A stretch of 64,000 nucleotides of DNA, taken from Novosphingobium clariflavum. GTDB taxonomy: Bacteria; Pseudomonadota; Alphaproteobacteria; Sphingomonadales; Sphingomonadaceae. The notes under the pieces are model-generated. The model did not search any database. It was not told the origin of the DNA and worked only from the letters and a program-made list of their open reading frames with translations. The position numbers and the translations under genes are program-made. Positions 31,013 through 42,212 of the stretch are shown piece by piece. Numbering within the stretch: position 1 is the stretch's first letter; each line of letters starts with the position of its first letter. The DNA is taken from NCBI RefSeq assembly GCF_026420865.1, contig NZ_JAPCWC010000007.1:1-64000 (forward strand), in the 5' to 3' direction.

Positions 31013-33202
31013 ATGGCAGAGCTGATCATCCGCCGGGGCCTCGAGGAACCGGATACCTCGGGCACTTTCGTCCCCCACAAGCCCGCGCGTCCGGACAAGT
31101 CGATGCCAGGCCGGCCCTTCAAGGTCGTGTCCGAATACGAACCCAACGGCGACCAGCCGACCGCCATCGCCGACCTCGTCTCGACGGCGGGCGAGGGCGA
31201 GAAGACGCAGGTGCTGCTGGGCGTCACCGGCTCGGGCAAGACCTTCACGATGGCCAAGGTCATCGAGGAATTGCAACGCCCGGCCCTGATCCTGGCGCCG
31301 AACAAGATCCTCGCCGCCCAGCTCTATGCCGAAATGAAGGACTTCTTCCCCGAAAACGCGGTCGAGTACTTCGTCTCCTACTACGACTATTACCAGCCCG
31401 AAGCCTACGTCGCCCGCTCGGACACCTACATCGAGAAGGAAAGCTCGGTGAACGAGGCGATCGACCGCATGCGCCATTCGGCCACGCGCGCCCTGCTGGA
31501 GCGGGACGACGTGATCATCGTCGCCTCGGTCTCGTGCCTCTACGGCATCGGCTCGGTCGAGACTTACTCGGCGATGATCTTCGACCTCAAGACCGGCGAC
31601 ACGCAGGACCAGCGCGAGATCATCAGGAAGCTCGTCGCCCTCCAGTACAAGCGCAACGATGCCGCCTTCACCCGCGGCACCTTCCGCGTGCGCGGGGACA
31701 ACCTGGAACTCTTCCCCAGCCACCTCGAGGACACCGCTTGGCGCATCTCGTTCTTCGGCGACGAGATCGAGGAGATCGCCGAGTTCGATCCGCTCACCGG
31801 CAAGAAGGGCTCGGTGCTCGAAAAGGTGCGGGTCTACGCGAATTCGCACTACGTCACGCCCGGGCCGACGATGAAGCAGGCAAGCGAGGCGATCCGCTTC
31901 GAACTGACCGAGCGGCTCAAGGAACTGGAAGCCGAAGGCCGCCTGCTCGAAGCCCAGCGGCTGGAGCAGCGCACCAATTTCGACCTTGAGATGATCGCCG
32001 CCACCGGGTCCTGCGCGGGGATCGAGAACTATTCGCGCTTCCTCACCGGCCGCCTGCCGGGCGAACCGCCACCGACGCTGTTCGAGTACCTGCCCGACAA
32101 TGCCCTGCTGTTCGTGGACGAAAGCCACCAGACGGTGCCGCAGATCGGCGCGATGTCGAAGGGCGACCACCGCCGCAAGATCACGCTGGCCGAATACGGC
32201 TTCCGCCTGCCGAGCTGCATCGACAACCGCCCGCTGCGCTTCAACGAGTGGGACGCCATGCGCCCGCAGACCATCGCCGTCTCGGCCACGCCGGGATCGT
32301 GGGAGATGGAGGAATCGGGCGGCGTCTTTGCCGAGCAGGTGATCCGCCCCACCGGCCTGATCGACCCGCCGGTGGAGATCCGCCCGGTCGAGGACCAGGT
32401 GCAGGACTGCATCATGGAGTGCAAGACGACGGCGGAGCGCGGCTATCGCACCCTCGTCACCACCCTCACCAAGCGCATGGCCGAGGATCTCACCGAGTTC
32501 ATGCATGAGGCCGGGGTGCGCGTGCGCTACATGCACAGCGACGTCGAGACGCTGGAACGCATCGAACTCATCCGCGACCTGCGCATGGGGGTCTACGACG
32601 TGCTGGTGGGCATCAACCTCTTGCGCGAGGGCCTCGACATTCCCGAGTGCGGGCTCGTCTGCATTCTCGATGCCGACAAGGAAGGTTTCCTGCGCAGCGA
32701 GACCTCTCTCATCCAGACCATCGGCCGCGCCGCGCGCAACGTCGACGGCCGCGTGATCCTCTATGCCGACCGCATGACCGGATCGATGGAACGCGCCATC
32801 GCCGAAACCGACCGTCGCCGCGCCAAGCAGGAAGAATACAACGCCGAGCACGGCATTACCCCGCAGACGATCAAGCGCCGCATCGCCGACATCGTCGCCG
32901 ATACCGCCAGCCGCGACGGCGTGCTGATCGATATCGAGACCGACGACGGCGCCAACAACCTCGTCGGCCACAACTTGCGTGCCTATATCGAGGAACTGGA
33001 AAAGAAGATGCGCGCCGCCGCCGCCGACCTCGAATTCGAGGAAGCCGGGCGCATCCGCGACGAGATCCGCAAGCTGGAAGCCAGCGAACTGGGCATCCCG
33101 GACGAGCACAGGAAAGCCCCCATCGTCGGCCGCAGCAACGAGGGCAAGCCCGGCACCCGCAAGACCCGCTACGGCAAGATGCAGAAGAAATGGGGCAAGT
33201 AG
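31013..33202 (+). CDS. uvrB: UvrABC excision nuclease subunit B
   Basis: A 729-residue DNA damage recognition helicase. Walker A GVTGSGKT is at 70-77, the beta-hairpin ([11 protein letters not shown]) inserts between strands, the DEAD-box-like DESH lies in the first RecA domain, and motifs V and VI come in the second. A UVR domain ([20 protein letters not shown]) near the C-terminus binds UvrC. The ATG at 31013 is favoured because [14 protein letters not shown] is the usual start. I saw no good SOS box upstream. Confidence 0.97.
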   Translation: MAELIIRRGLEEPDTSGTFVPHKPARPDKSMPGRPFKVVSEYEPNGDQPTAIADLVSTAGEGEKTQVLLGVTGSGKTFTMAKVIEELQRPALILAPNKILAAQLYAEMKDFFPENAVEYFVSYYDYYQPEAYVARSDTYIEKESSVNEAIDRMRHSATRALLERDDVIIVASVSCLYGIGSVETYSAMIFDLKTGDTQDQREIIRKLVALQYKRNDAAFTRGTFRVRGDNLELFPSHLEDTAWRISFFGDEIEEIAEFDPLTGKKGSVLEKVRVYANSHYVTPGPTMKQASEAIRFELTERLKELEAEGRLLEAQRLEQRTNFDLEMIAATGSCAGIENYSRFLTGRLPGEPPPTLFEYLPDNALLFVDESHQTVPQIGAMSKGDHRRKITLAEYGFRLPSCIDNRPLRFNEWDAMRPQTIAVSATPGSWEMEESGGVFAEQVIRPTGLIDPPVEIRPVEDQVQDCIMECKTTAERGYRTLVTTLTKRMAEDLTEFMHEAGVRVRYMHSDVETLERIELIRDLRMGVYDVLVGINLLREGLDIPECGLVCILDADKEGFLRSETSLIQTIGRAARNVDGRVILYADRMTGSMERAIAETDRRRAKQEEYNAEHGITPQTIKRRIADIVADTASRDGVLIDIETDDGANNLVGHNLRAYIEELEKKMRAAAADLEFEEAGRIRDEIRKLEASELGIPDEHRKAPIVGRSNEGKPGTRKTRYGKMQKKWGK

Positions 33203-33230
33203 CCGGGCTTCCCGCCTTCCCCGAAAACGA

Positions 33231-33294
33231 CCGGGCTCTCCTCCTTGAAAGAGAGCCCGGGACCTGTTGCCAGGTCCCGGGCTGAGAGTCTCAG
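33231..33294 (+). terminator. three overlapping stem-loops after uvrB
   Basis: Stem 1 is CCGGGCTCTC (33231-33240) with GAGAGCCCGG (33251-33260). Stem 2 is GCCCGGGACCTG (33255-33266) with CAGGTCCCGGGC (33271-33282). Stem 3 is CTGAGA-G-TCTCAG (33282-33294). Stems 1 and 2 share bases and cannot both form. There is no T-run. They may end uvrB transcripts or form an attenuator ahead of the regulator gene. Confidence 0.6.
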
Positions 33295-33394
33295 GATCGC
33301 AAGTACCGATCCCTCGGGTCGCGATGGCATTGTGCATCGACATGTAACCCGCAGCATACCATGAACATGGTAGAGTCCCTTATTTCAGGGCTGG

Positions 33395-34558
33395 ATGACG
33401 GTACTTGTTAATCGCCGCTTCACCTTACATGATGCGCCGGTGGGCTCATTCAGGGATCACCGCTGTCGCGCCGAGGGGATCGCCGATCTCTTTGCGCGCG
33501 CACCTTTCGAGGAAGGGGGCTGGGACGCCGCCCTGAAAGCGCTGGCCGATGCCACCGGATCGACCCGCTCGCAGCTGCTCGCGCTGGGTGACCGGCACGC
33601 CGCGTTCAACTGGGTCACCGATGCCGAGGGCATTCCCGACTACTTCGACGAATTTCTCGCGATCGACGGTTTCAACCCTCAGGTGAACTACCGCGTCGCG
33701 GCAACACGCACGCCCTTCGAAGTGACCTGGGAAGATCACTACGACGCTGTCCGCAAGGCCCATACCGACGAGGCCTATCTCGACTATGTCCGCCGCAACG
33801 ATGCCGAGTTCGGCGCGCAGGTCGTGCTCAGCCAGCGTCCCGGAGTGTTTTTCGGCCTCGCCATCCTGCGCGGCCACGGCGTGGGCCGCAGCAACGAGGC
33901 CCAGCGCGCCGTGCTGGCCGAGGCGGCGCCCGCAGTTCTCGCCGCCATCCGCATGCAGGACGCCATCGAGCATCAGGGCATCGAGTTGCTGCGCGGTTCG
34001 CTGGACGCGATCCGCAGCGCGGCGATCCTGCTCGATGGCATCGGCAAGGTCTGCGGCGTCACCGCGGCGGCGCAGGCGCTGCTTGGACCCGATTCCCTGC
34101 AGATCCGGGCCACCACCCTGCATGCGACCCGGCCGGATGTGGACCGCGATCTCCAGGCCCGCATCGGCCGCGCGCTCGCGGGACGGGAGGACGGCGCCGC
34201 CGACCTCTGGCTGCGCACCGCCGATGCCCCGCTGCTGCTCGACGTGCGCAGCCTGCCCCGGCAGGACTGGAGCTTCGGCACCGCCCCGCGCGCCATCGTC
34301 ACCTTGCGCACGCCGCTGCGGCCAACCGCGCAGCAGTCCGCCCACCTCGCCACCGCGCTCGGGCTCACGCTGGCGGAAGGCGAAGTTGTCTCGCTTCTGG
34401 TACAGGGCCATTCGCGGCAGGCCGTCGCCAGCTTGCGCGGGGTCAGCGTGCAGACCGTCATCAGCCAGCTGCGCACGATCTTCCAGAAATGCGGCGTCAA
34501 CCGCGAGGCAGTGCTGGTCTCCATGGCGCGCGAGGTGATCGAAATCGCTTCCCGTTGA
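33395..34558 (+). CDS. LuxR-type (GerE HTH) transcriptional regulator
   Basis: A 387-residue protein with a C-terminal LuxR/GerE helix-turn-helix (about residues 320-380: LTLAEGEVVSLLVQGHSRQA, then VQTVISQLRTIFQKCGV). The N-terminal 300 residues form a sensor-like region with no receiver signature and no clear autoinducer-binding motif. The type is frequent in sphingomonads. It lies ahead of a CoA-transferase gene on the same strand, but with a 160-base gap, so regulation of that gene is only a guess. Confidence 0.82.
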   Translation: MTVLVNRRFTLHDAPVGSFRDHRCRAEGIADLFARAPFEEGGWDAALKALADATGSTRSQLLALGDRHAAFNWVTDAEGIPDYFDEFLAIDGFNPQVNYRVAATRTPFEVTWEDHYDAVRKAHTDEAYLDYVRRNDAEFGAQVVLSQRPGVFFGLAILRGHGVGRSNEAQRAVLAEAAPAVLAAIRMQDAIEHQGIELLRGSLDAIRSAAILLDGIGKVCGVTAAAQALLGPDSLQIRATTLHATRPDVDRDLQARIGRALAGREDGAADLWLRTADAPLLLDVRSLPRQDWSFGTAPRAIVTLRTPLRPTAQQSAHLATALGLTLAEGEVVSLLVQGHSRQAVASLRGVSVQTVISQLRTIFQKCGVNREAVLVSMAREVIEIASR

Positions 34559-34673
34559 TCCGCCTCGGCAACTTGCCCCGCTGTAGTTTGCACCGTGACG
34601 GGAGGGGCGATTACTGTCATGCATCTTGCGCAATCGTCCGGGTGGACTTTGCACTGGATTCGTCGCCCCTTGA

Positions 34674-36224
<1,551 letters not shown>

Positions 36225-36255
36225 TCGACCTTTAGAAACCTCACCGAATGATTTT

Positions 36256-36286
36256 CAAGGGCGCTGGATTTCCTCCAGCGCCCTTG
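36256..36286 (+). terminator. terminator after the CoA-transferase gene
   Basis: CAAGGGCGCTGGA, five-base loop, TCCAGCGCCCTTG: a perfect 13-base stem 32 bases after the stop. A TTTT follows after a few bases. Confidence 0.75.
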
Positions 36287-36395
36287 TCGCATTTTAGGTC
36301 GCCACACTCTTGCCGTATACTATTTACCCGTTCTAGGTATCGCCCCCATAGGCGCCCCCGTCGCGGGCGCACTCAACAAGGGGTCGACCTTCCCG

Positions 36396-37913
36396 ATGCG
36401 CACCGTTTCCCTCGCCTGCCTGGCGCTTTCGCTCGCCCTCGCCGCAGGCCCTGCCGCCACTTATGCGGCCGACAAGTCCGACCACGGCCAGGCCCCCGAG
36501 GCCAAGGAAGAGAAGAAGGACGACAGCCAGCTCGCCCCCTTCCCCGCGGCGAAGTCGGTCAAGCAGTCGGCAGTGATCGGCGGCAAGACCGTGAGCTACG
36601 TCGCCACGGTCGGCGCGCTGCCGGTCAAGGACGAGAAGGGCAAGACCATCGGTGAGGTGGTCTACACCGCCTACACGGTGCCCGGCGCCCCCGCCAACCG
36701 CCCCGTCACGTTCGCCTTCAACGGCGGCCCCGGCGCGGCCTCGGTCTATCTCAACCTCGGCGCCATCGGCCCCAAGCGCGTGCAGTTCGGCGCGCAGGGC
36801 GACGCGCCTTCCGATCCGGCCGTGCTGCACGACAATGCCAACTCGTGGCTGGACTTCACCGACCTCGTCTTCATCGACCCGATCGGCACCGGCTTCTCGC
36901 GCAGCCGCGTCGATGCCGAGGCGACCAAGAAGGCGTTCTTCACCTCCGAGAACGACATCAAGTACCTCAGCCGCATCGTCTATGACTGGCTGAACACCAA
37001 TGGCCGCCTGACCAGCCGCAAGTACCTCGCCGGCGAAAGCTACGGCGGCTACCGCGTGCCGCGCCTCGCCTATTACCTCCAGACCCAGATGGGCGTGGGC
37101 ATCAACGGCATGACGCTGGTCTCGCCCTATCTCGACCCGCCGGCGATCGGCGACGACGACGGCCTCTCGCCGCTGCCCTGGATGCTCAACCTGCCCGCAA
37201 TGGCCGCCGGTCATCTCGAGCGTGAGGGCAAGCTCAGCGCCGAGGCCATGGCGCCAATCGAGCAGTACCTGAAGACCGAATACGTCGCCGACTTCCTCGC
37301 CGGTCCCAAGGACAAGGCCGCGACCGACCGCCTTTCGGCCAAGGTCGCCGAGATCACCGGGCTCGATCCGGCGCTGGTGCGCCGCATGAACGGACGTGTC
37401 GACATCGGCACGTACTTGCGCGAGATCCGCCGCGACCAGGGCCTGGTCGGCTCGGTCTACGATTCGAACTTCACCGCGTTCGACCCGTTCCCGGCCAGCG
37501 CCCGCCCGCAGTACGGCGACCCGCTGTTGACCACGCTGATCGCGCCCACCACCTCGGCGATGGTCGATTTCGTGACCCGTCAGGTCGGCTGGAAGGTCGA
37601 TGCCCGCTACAACGCGCTGTCGTTCGAGGTGAACGAGGCCTGGGACCGCGACAACACCGACAACCCGGTGAAGGACCTGCGCCAGGCAATCTCGATCGAT
37701 CCGAAGATGACCGTCGACATCGTCCACGGCTGGGACGACCTTTCGTGCCCCTATTTCGGTTCGCGCCTGATTATCTCGCAGATGCCCGAGTTCGGCCGCG
37801 CGGACCGCGTGAACCTGCACATGTACCCGGGCGGTCACATGTTCTACTCGCGCACCGACAGCGGCGCGGCGCTGCGCCGCGACATCATGGCAAGCTATCG
37901 CGCCGGGGCGTAA
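36396..37913 (+). CDS. S10-family serine carboxypeptidase, secreted
   Basis: A 505-residue peptidase with a signal peptide (MRTVSLACLALSLALAAGPA). The catalytic Ser is in AGESYGGYR, the Asp in the GWDDLSCPYFGS region and the His in YPGGHMFYSR. The first conserved block is FAFNGGPGAASVYL (the oxyanion part). It should remove C-terminal residues from peptides in the periplasm. The family is widespread in sphingomonads and xanthomonads. Monocistronic between two terminators. Confidence 0.9.
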   Translation: MRTVSLACLALSLALAAGPAATYAADKSDHGQAPEAKEEKKDDSQLAPFPAAKSVKQSAVIGGKTVSYVATVGALPVKDEKGKTIGEVVYTAYTVPGAPANRPVTFAFNGGPGAASVYLNLGAIGPKRVQFGAQGDAPSDPAVLHDNANSWLDFTDLVFIDPIGTGFSRSRVDAEATKKAFFTSENDIKYLSRIVYDWLNTNGRLTSRKYLAGESYGGYRVPRLAYYLQTQMGVGINGMTLVSPYLDPPAIGDDDGLSPLPWMLNLPAMAAGHLEREGKLSAEAMAPIEQYLKTEYVADFLAGPKDKAATDRLSAKVAEITGLDPALVRRMNGRVDIGTYLREIRRDQGLVGSVYDSNFTAFDPFPASARPQYGDPLLTTLIAPTTSAMVDFVTRQVGWKVDARYNALSFEVNEAWDRDNTDNPVKDLRQAISIDPKMTVDIVHGWDDLSCPYFGSRLIISQMPEFGRADRVNLHMYPGGHMFYSRTDSGAALRRDIMASYRAGA

Positions 37914-37956
37914 CCTGCTCGGGGGGCGGTCTTCGGGCCGCGCCTTCCAGACATGA

Positions 37957-37994
37957 AAAAAGGGGCCGTGCCAGCGAAGGCACGGCCCCTTTTT
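37957..37994. terminator. bidirectional rho-independent terminator
   Basis: A-tract and GGGGCCGTGCC, AGCGAA loop, GGCACGGCCCC and T-tract. It serves both the rightward peptidase gene and the leftward HhH gene. Confidence 0.95.
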
Positions 37995-38012
37995 GGTGTC
38001 CGGGCAAGCCGC

Positions 38013-38729
38013 TCAGAGCTTACCGAACTTCGCCTCGTAATCGCCGGTGTCACCGCTGGCGAGCAGCCTTGCCTGCTCAACCCAGTTGTCGCGGCGCGGG
38101 CGGCCGGCAAAGGCGCCCAGCTTGCCGTCGAGATCGTCAAGATCGGCATCGCTCCAGGCCGCGATCTGGGCAAAGCGGGTGACGCCGAGCGAATTGAGCA
38201 GCGTCAGCATCTTGGGGCCGAGGCCCTTGATCTTGCGCAAGTCGTCGCCCGCTGCGGTTTCTGCGGGAGCAGCGGCGGCCGGAGCAGGAGCGGCTGCCGG
38301 TTCAGGCGCCGACACCGGTTCGGGAGCCGTCTCTGCGGCCATTTGGGCAGCCACATCGGCGGCCCGCTCGGCTTCGGTCTCGGCCGCGATGGTCTGCGGC
38401 GGCAACGCGTTGTCGACTTCCTCCTGCGCGGCGACGGCGATCACCTCGCCGATCCCGGCCATCGTTCCGGCCATGGCCGGCGGATCGATGTGCACATGTG
38501 AAGGCGTCGGGGCTGCCGGGGCGGGCGCCGCGAACTGCGCGGCGGGCGGCGCCTCGTCGATCAGGGCCTGGTTGCGCTGCGCGGGGGCGGCCCCTTCGTC
38601 CAGCACGTCGGGACGATGGACGCGCGGCGCCGGTTTCGACGCCCGGGCGAACAGCCAGTAGGCGACGACGATGCCGATCAACAGCGCGGCGATGAAGACC
38701 AGCCAGTTGGCCTGGATCATTTGCAGCAC
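38013..38729 (-). CDS. membrane-anchored helix-hairpin-helix protein
   Basis: About 238 residues. A GTG at 38727-38729 with AAGGGA upstream is preferred; an ATG nine bases further in is possible. One N-terminal membrane helix (WLVFIAALLIGIVVAYWLF) is followed by a long Ala/Pro/Glu linker. A C-terminal helix-hairpin-helix domain contains LRKIKGLGPKMLTLLNSLGV and IAAWSDADLDDL. Similar C-terminal domains occur in ribosomal L21-associated and polymerase-like proteins. It could tether DNA to the membrane, but function is unknown. It is last in a three-gene unit with OmpA. Confidence 0.7.
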   Translation of the reverse strand: MLQMIQANWLVFIAALLIGIVVAYWLFARASKPAPRVHRPDVLDEGAAPAQRNQALIDEAPPAAQFAAPAPAAPTPSHVHIDPPAMAGTMAGIGEVIAVAAQEEVDNALPPQTIAAETEAERAADVAAQMAAETAPEPVSAPEPAAAPAPAAAAPAETAAGDDLRKIKGLGPKMLTLLNSLGVTRFAQIAAWSDADLDDLDGKLGAFAGRPRRDNWVEQARLLASGDTGDYEAKFGKL

Positions 38730-38733
38730 GAAA

Positions 38734-38826
38734 CTATCCCTTCCGGTTCCATACAAGCCAGCCGATGCCGAACCCCGCTAGGTAGGTCAGCAGCACCGAG
38801 ACGGCCATTTCAAGCCATAGCGGCAT
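38734..38826 (-). CDS. 30-residue single-pass membrane micropeptide
   Basis: MPLWLEMAVSVLLTYLAGFG, then a further membrane-like stretch ending WLVWNRKG. The ATG at 38824-38826 has GGAG six bases upstream. The stop is five bases before the start of the HhH gene, and the last codons carry that gene's ribosome binding site. The good ribosome binding site, hydrophobic profile and tight fit into the operon support a real gene. Too short for most annotation pipelines. Confidence 0.7.
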   Translation of the reverse strand: MPLWLEMAVSVLLTYLAGFGIGWLVWNRKG

Positions 38827-38884
38827 GGGCGGCTCCTTTCATAGCATTTCCGAGCAGGCCCGCGCACTGCTGTGAATTACGCAT

Positions 38885-39604
38885 TCAGCTGGGCCCGGGC
38901 GTGTCGATCGGCGTGGGCTTGACCGGGGCCGAGGCGATCACCGAGAATTCGATGCGGCGATTGGCAGGATCGTAGGGATCGAGCCCCGGGATCGGCGACT
39001 TGGGGCCGACTCCGGTCGCCCGCAGCCCGTCGGCCGGGATGCCGCGCCCGATCAGCGCCCAGCGCACCGCCTCGGCGCGCGCGCGCGATAGCGCGACATT
39101 AGCCTCGGTGATGCCGCCGGCATCGGTATGGCCGGTCACCGCGATGATGCTGCCCACGCAAGGCCGCAGCGCCTGCGCCACTTCATTGAGCAACCGCGCG
39201 CTCTGCGGATCGATCTGCGCGCTAGCCTCGGTGAAGCGGATCGAGCGGGTGGCGAGGATCGCCTCGACATCGTCCTGGCAGCGCAGCTTGGCGGACGGGC
39301 TCTCCTGCCCGCCCCAGCTGACGCCGCCGATGCCCGGCACTTCGGCCACCGCGGCGGCCACCCTGCTGCGCGTGGCATCGTTCAGTTTCTGGCCGCCGCG
39401 CAGGACCGGGTGGCGGGTCAGCCAGCCGTAGCGATCCCGGAAATCGAGACTGACCGCCTGCCCGCCCGCCGCATCGCGCACCGCCAGCGCCTGTCCGGCG
39501 AGACCGTCGATGAATGCGGGGCCCTCGAACCGGGTGGAAACGAAAGAGAGGGCAAGGCAGAGCGCGGCGCCGGCGGCGACGATGGAAGCACGGCGAGGAT
39601 TCAT
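38885..39604 (-). CDS. OmpA-family peptidoglycan-binding protein
   Basis: A 239-residue protein with an N-terminal membrane anchor or signal sequence (SIVAAGAALCLALSFVS) and a C-terminal OmpA-like domain. The peptidoglycan-binding pattern is VTGHTDAGGITEANVALSRA, with the later DPANRRIEFSV. The central region carries a CxxD segment. It is likely periplasmic, holding peptidoglycan. It leads a unit with the micropeptide and the HhH protein, perhaps an envelope-linked complex. Confidence 0.85.
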   Translation of the reverse strand: MNPRRASIVAAGAALCLALSFVSTRFEGPAFIDGLAGQALAVRDAAGGQAVSLDFRDRYGWLTRHPVLRGGQKLNDATRSRVAAAVAEVPGIGGVSWGGQESPSAKLRCQDDVEAILATRSIRFTEASAQIDPQSARLLNEVAQALRPCVGSIIAVTGHTDAGGITEANVALSRARAEAVRWALIGRGIPADGLRATGVGPKSPIPGLDPYDPANRRIEFSVIASAPVKPTPIDTPGPS

Positions 39605-39678
39605 GCCTTCAGCCTAGACGAATTTTCAGGCCTCTGGAAACAGCGGCGCGGAAAATTGCCGAACCTGCGCGGGAATGC

Positions 39679-41202
39679 TCAGGCCGACTTGGTTTTCTGG
39701 AACAGCTTGCGGTCTTCCGGGCCAAACGCCTTTTTCCAGATCACCAGCAGATAGGCCCCCAGGATCGCGGGAATGCCGAAGGCCAGTTCCGCCCACTCCG
39801 GCAGGAAGCGTGTCGCGAGGTAACCGATGACCACGGCCGGAACCGCCGCCCAGACCAGCGCCCAGCGCCAGTTGTTGATCGATTGCCCGAGGAACCTGGC
39901 CAGCATGTGCGACTTCACCAGCGAGGCGAAACCCAGCGAGACCATCAGCGCCGCCGCTGCCGTCGCGGCCTGGTAGAGCGAATTGTAGCCCCAGTGCTGC
40001 ATCAGCAGGATGCCGCCGAACGTCAGTGCCGCCTGCACCCCGATGGTCACCAGCGACACCACGAGGTTGCGCATCTTGGCCACGTAGATCAGCGCCGCCT
40101 CACTGACGACGGCGGTGGCCGCCACCACTTCGGCGGCCAGCAGGAACGCCAGCGCCCCGGTGCCGCCCACGAACTCGCGGCCGACGAGGCCCATCACGCC
40201 CTCGCCCGGAAGCCCCAGGGCCAGCGCGATGCCCGCCTGCGCCGCGGTGATCCAGAACCCCACCTGGCAGACCTGCCGGGCAATCGCGGCATAGTCCTTT
40301 TCCTTAAGGTTGCGGGTGATGACCGGGCCGAGCACCGGCTCGAAGCTGGTCTTGAGCTTCTGCGGCAGGCTCGCCACCTGCTGCGCTGCGTAATAGACGC
40401 CGACCGCCGAGGCCGGCGCCAGGAAGCCCAGCAGGAAGATGTCGACGCGGCGGGTGCCCCACTCGATCGTGTCGGCGAGCGCGATCGGTGCCGAGCGGAT
40501 CGCCAGCTTGCGCATCTCGCGCGGGCGCGGCCGCCAGCCTTGCGGCATGCCATATTCGCGCACGAAAGGAATGAACGCGGTCAACGCCGCCGCAAAGATC
40601 GAGCCGATGTAAGCGATCGACAGGCCGCTGTGCGGCGCGATCCAGATCATCGCTCCCGCCAGGATCGAGATCGCCCAGGGCTCGACGATGGCGCGCGACC
40701 ACACCGTCGGGCTGACCCGCAGCCGATAGGCGAGCGCTGCCAGCCAGATCTCGGTCATCGTCAATGGCGGGATGGCGATCACCATCAGCCGGTCCATCTC
40801 GGTATAGTGCCCGCCCGGGAACATCGGCGCCGGTACGAGATAGAAGAACAGCGCCGCCGCGCAGCTTGCCAGCAGCGCCAGGATCGAGCCGTCCGCCACC
40901 ACATTGGCCGGATGCACCTTGCCCTCGCTGTTCGACAGGCGCAGCGCGAGGCCGCGCTTTTCGCCCATCGTGCAGATCATCGAGGTCAGTTCGATCACCA
41001 CCAGCGCCGAGGCGAACCGGCCCAGCGCGGCGGGGCCGTAGACCGCGGCGCGGCCGGCGATGAACAGGAACGGGATGCGCGCGGCAAGTCTCAGGAAGAA
41101 CCCGAAGAGGTTCGTCCGCCCGCCCTTGGCGAGCGCGGCGATATCGTCGCGTTCCTTTTCCTGCCGCACGCCTTCGTCGTGGGCGATAATGCCGTCGGTC
41201 AA
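39679..41202 (-). CDS. polysaccharide flippase (Wzx/MATE-like)
   Basis: A 507-residue membrane protein with about twelve to fourteen hydrophobic helices, of the polysaccharide biosynthesis / lipid-linked oligosaccharide flippase group. The start is a TTG at 41200-41202 overlapping the gpsA stop (TTGA); no ATG fits. A cytoplasmic N-terminal leader ([20 protein letters not shown]) precedes the first helix. It would flip undecaprenyl-linked sugar units. Being downstream of gpsA, it is probably translated by coupling. Confidence 0.8.
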   Translation of the reverse strand: MTDGIIAHDEGVRQEKERDDIAALAKGGRTNLFGFFLRLAARIPFLFIAGRAAVYGPAALGRFASALVVIELTSMICTMGEKRGLALRLSNSEGKVHPANVVADGSILALLASCAAALFFYLVPAPMFPGGHYTEMDRLMVIAIPPLTMTEIWLAALAYRLRVSPTVWSRAIVEPWAISILAGAMIWIAPHSGLSIAYIGSIFAAALTAFIPFVREYGMPQGWRPRPREMRKLAIRSAPIALADTIEWGTRRVDIFLLGFLAPASAVGVYYAAQQVASLPQKLKTSFEPVLGPVITRNLKEKDYAAIARQVCQVGFWITAAQAGIALALGLPGEGVMGLVGREFVGGTGALAFLLAAEVVAATAVVSEAALIYVAKMRNLVVSLVTIGVQAALTFGGILLMQHWGYNSLYQAATAAAALMVSLGFASLVKSHMLARFLGQSINNWRWALVWAAVPAVVIGYLATRFLPEWAELAFGIPAILGAYLLVIWKKAFGPEDRKLFQKTKSA

Positions 41203-42212
41203 AGACTGGGCTCCTGCTCTGCGCGCAGGGGACGGGCCAGAATGCCGCTGACCACTTCGGCGGCGGGCGCCTTGCCTTCCAGCAGGCGGCACACCGCCTC
41301 GACGATCGGCATCTCGATGCCATCGCGCCGGGCCAGATCGCGCAGCACCGGCGCGGTAGCCGCGCCTTCGGCCACCGTGGCCTTGCCCGCCAGCGCCTCG
41401 GCGGCGCTCTGCCCCTCGCCCAGCGCGAGGCCGAGCGAGAAGTTGCGGCTGGAAGTGGACGAACAGGTCAGCACAAGATCTCCAAGGCCGCACAGGCCCG
41501 ACAGCGTTTCCGCCCGCGCGCCGCGCGCCAGGCCGAACCGCAGCATTTCCGCATAACCGCGCGCGATGAGCGCGGCGCGCGCGTTCTGGCCGAGCCGAAG
41601 CCCTTCCACCACGCCGCAGGCAATCGCCAGCACGTTCTTGATCGCCCCGCCGACTTCCGCCCCTGTGACGTCGTCGGAGTAATAGGGCCGCAGTGCGGGC
41701 CTTGCGATCAAGGGCGAAAGCCGCGCCCACTGCGCCCGCCCGCCCGAACAGGCGAGCGTGACCGCGGTGGGGAGCCCCGCCGCGACTTCATGCGCGAACG
41801 TCGGCCCGGAGAGCACCGCGATCTCGGCGCCCGGCACGGCCTCGGCCGCGACTTGCGCCATCAGGCGTCCCGACCCGGCCTCAATGCCCTTGGCGCAGAG
41901 CACCAGGTCGCGCGGCGTCCCAGCAAACCCCAACTCCGGAAGCCGCGCCAGCACGCCGCCGAGGAACTGGGCGGGAACAACCGCCAGCAGCGCCGGCAAG
42001 GCCGCCAGTTCAGCGAGATCCGACGTGGCGCGAACACCCCCCGCCAAGGCAGCGCCGGGCAGATAGACCGCGTTGCAGCGCTCCGCGTTGATGCGCGCGG
42101 CAAGATCCGGCTCGCGTGCCCAGAGCAGCACTTCGCTGCCGTCACCGGCAGCCGCCTGCGCCAGCGCGGTGCCCCAGGCCCCGGCGCCGATGACGCCCAG
42201 CGCCGCGCTCAC
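41199..42212 (-). CDS. gpsA: NAD(P)-dependent glycerol-3-phosphate dehydrogenase
   Basis: A 337-residue enzyme that makes sn-glycerol 3-phosphate for phospholipids. The Rossmann motif [13 protein letters not shown] starts the protein, the catalytic Lys lies in [13 protein letters not shown], and LCAKGIE and [12 protein letters not shown] are conserved. The GTG at 42210-42212 overlaps the tsaD stop (GTGA). The gene order tsaD-gpsA is typical of Alphaproteobacteria. Confidence 0.95.
   Translation of the reverse strand: MSAALGVIGAGAWGTALAQAAAGDGSEVLLWAREPDLAARINAERCNAVYLPGAALAGGVRATSDLAELAALPALLAVVPAQFLGGVLARLPELGFAGTPRDLVLCAKGIEAGSGRLMAQVAAEAVPGAEIAVLSGPTFAHEVAAGLPTAVTLACSGGRAQWARLSPLIARPALRPYYSDDVTGAEVGGAIKNVLAIACGVVEGLRLGQNARAALIARGYAEMLRFGLARGARAETLSGLCGLGDLVLTCSSTSSRNFSLGLALGEGQSAAEALAGKATVAEGAATAPVLRDLARRDGIEMPIVEAVCRLLEGKAPAAEVVSGILARPLRAEQEPSL

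Noticed and set aside
30965..33343. A 792-codon minus-strand open frame
   Set aside because: Antisense to uvrB and composed of Arg, Gly, Asp and His-rich shadow sequence.
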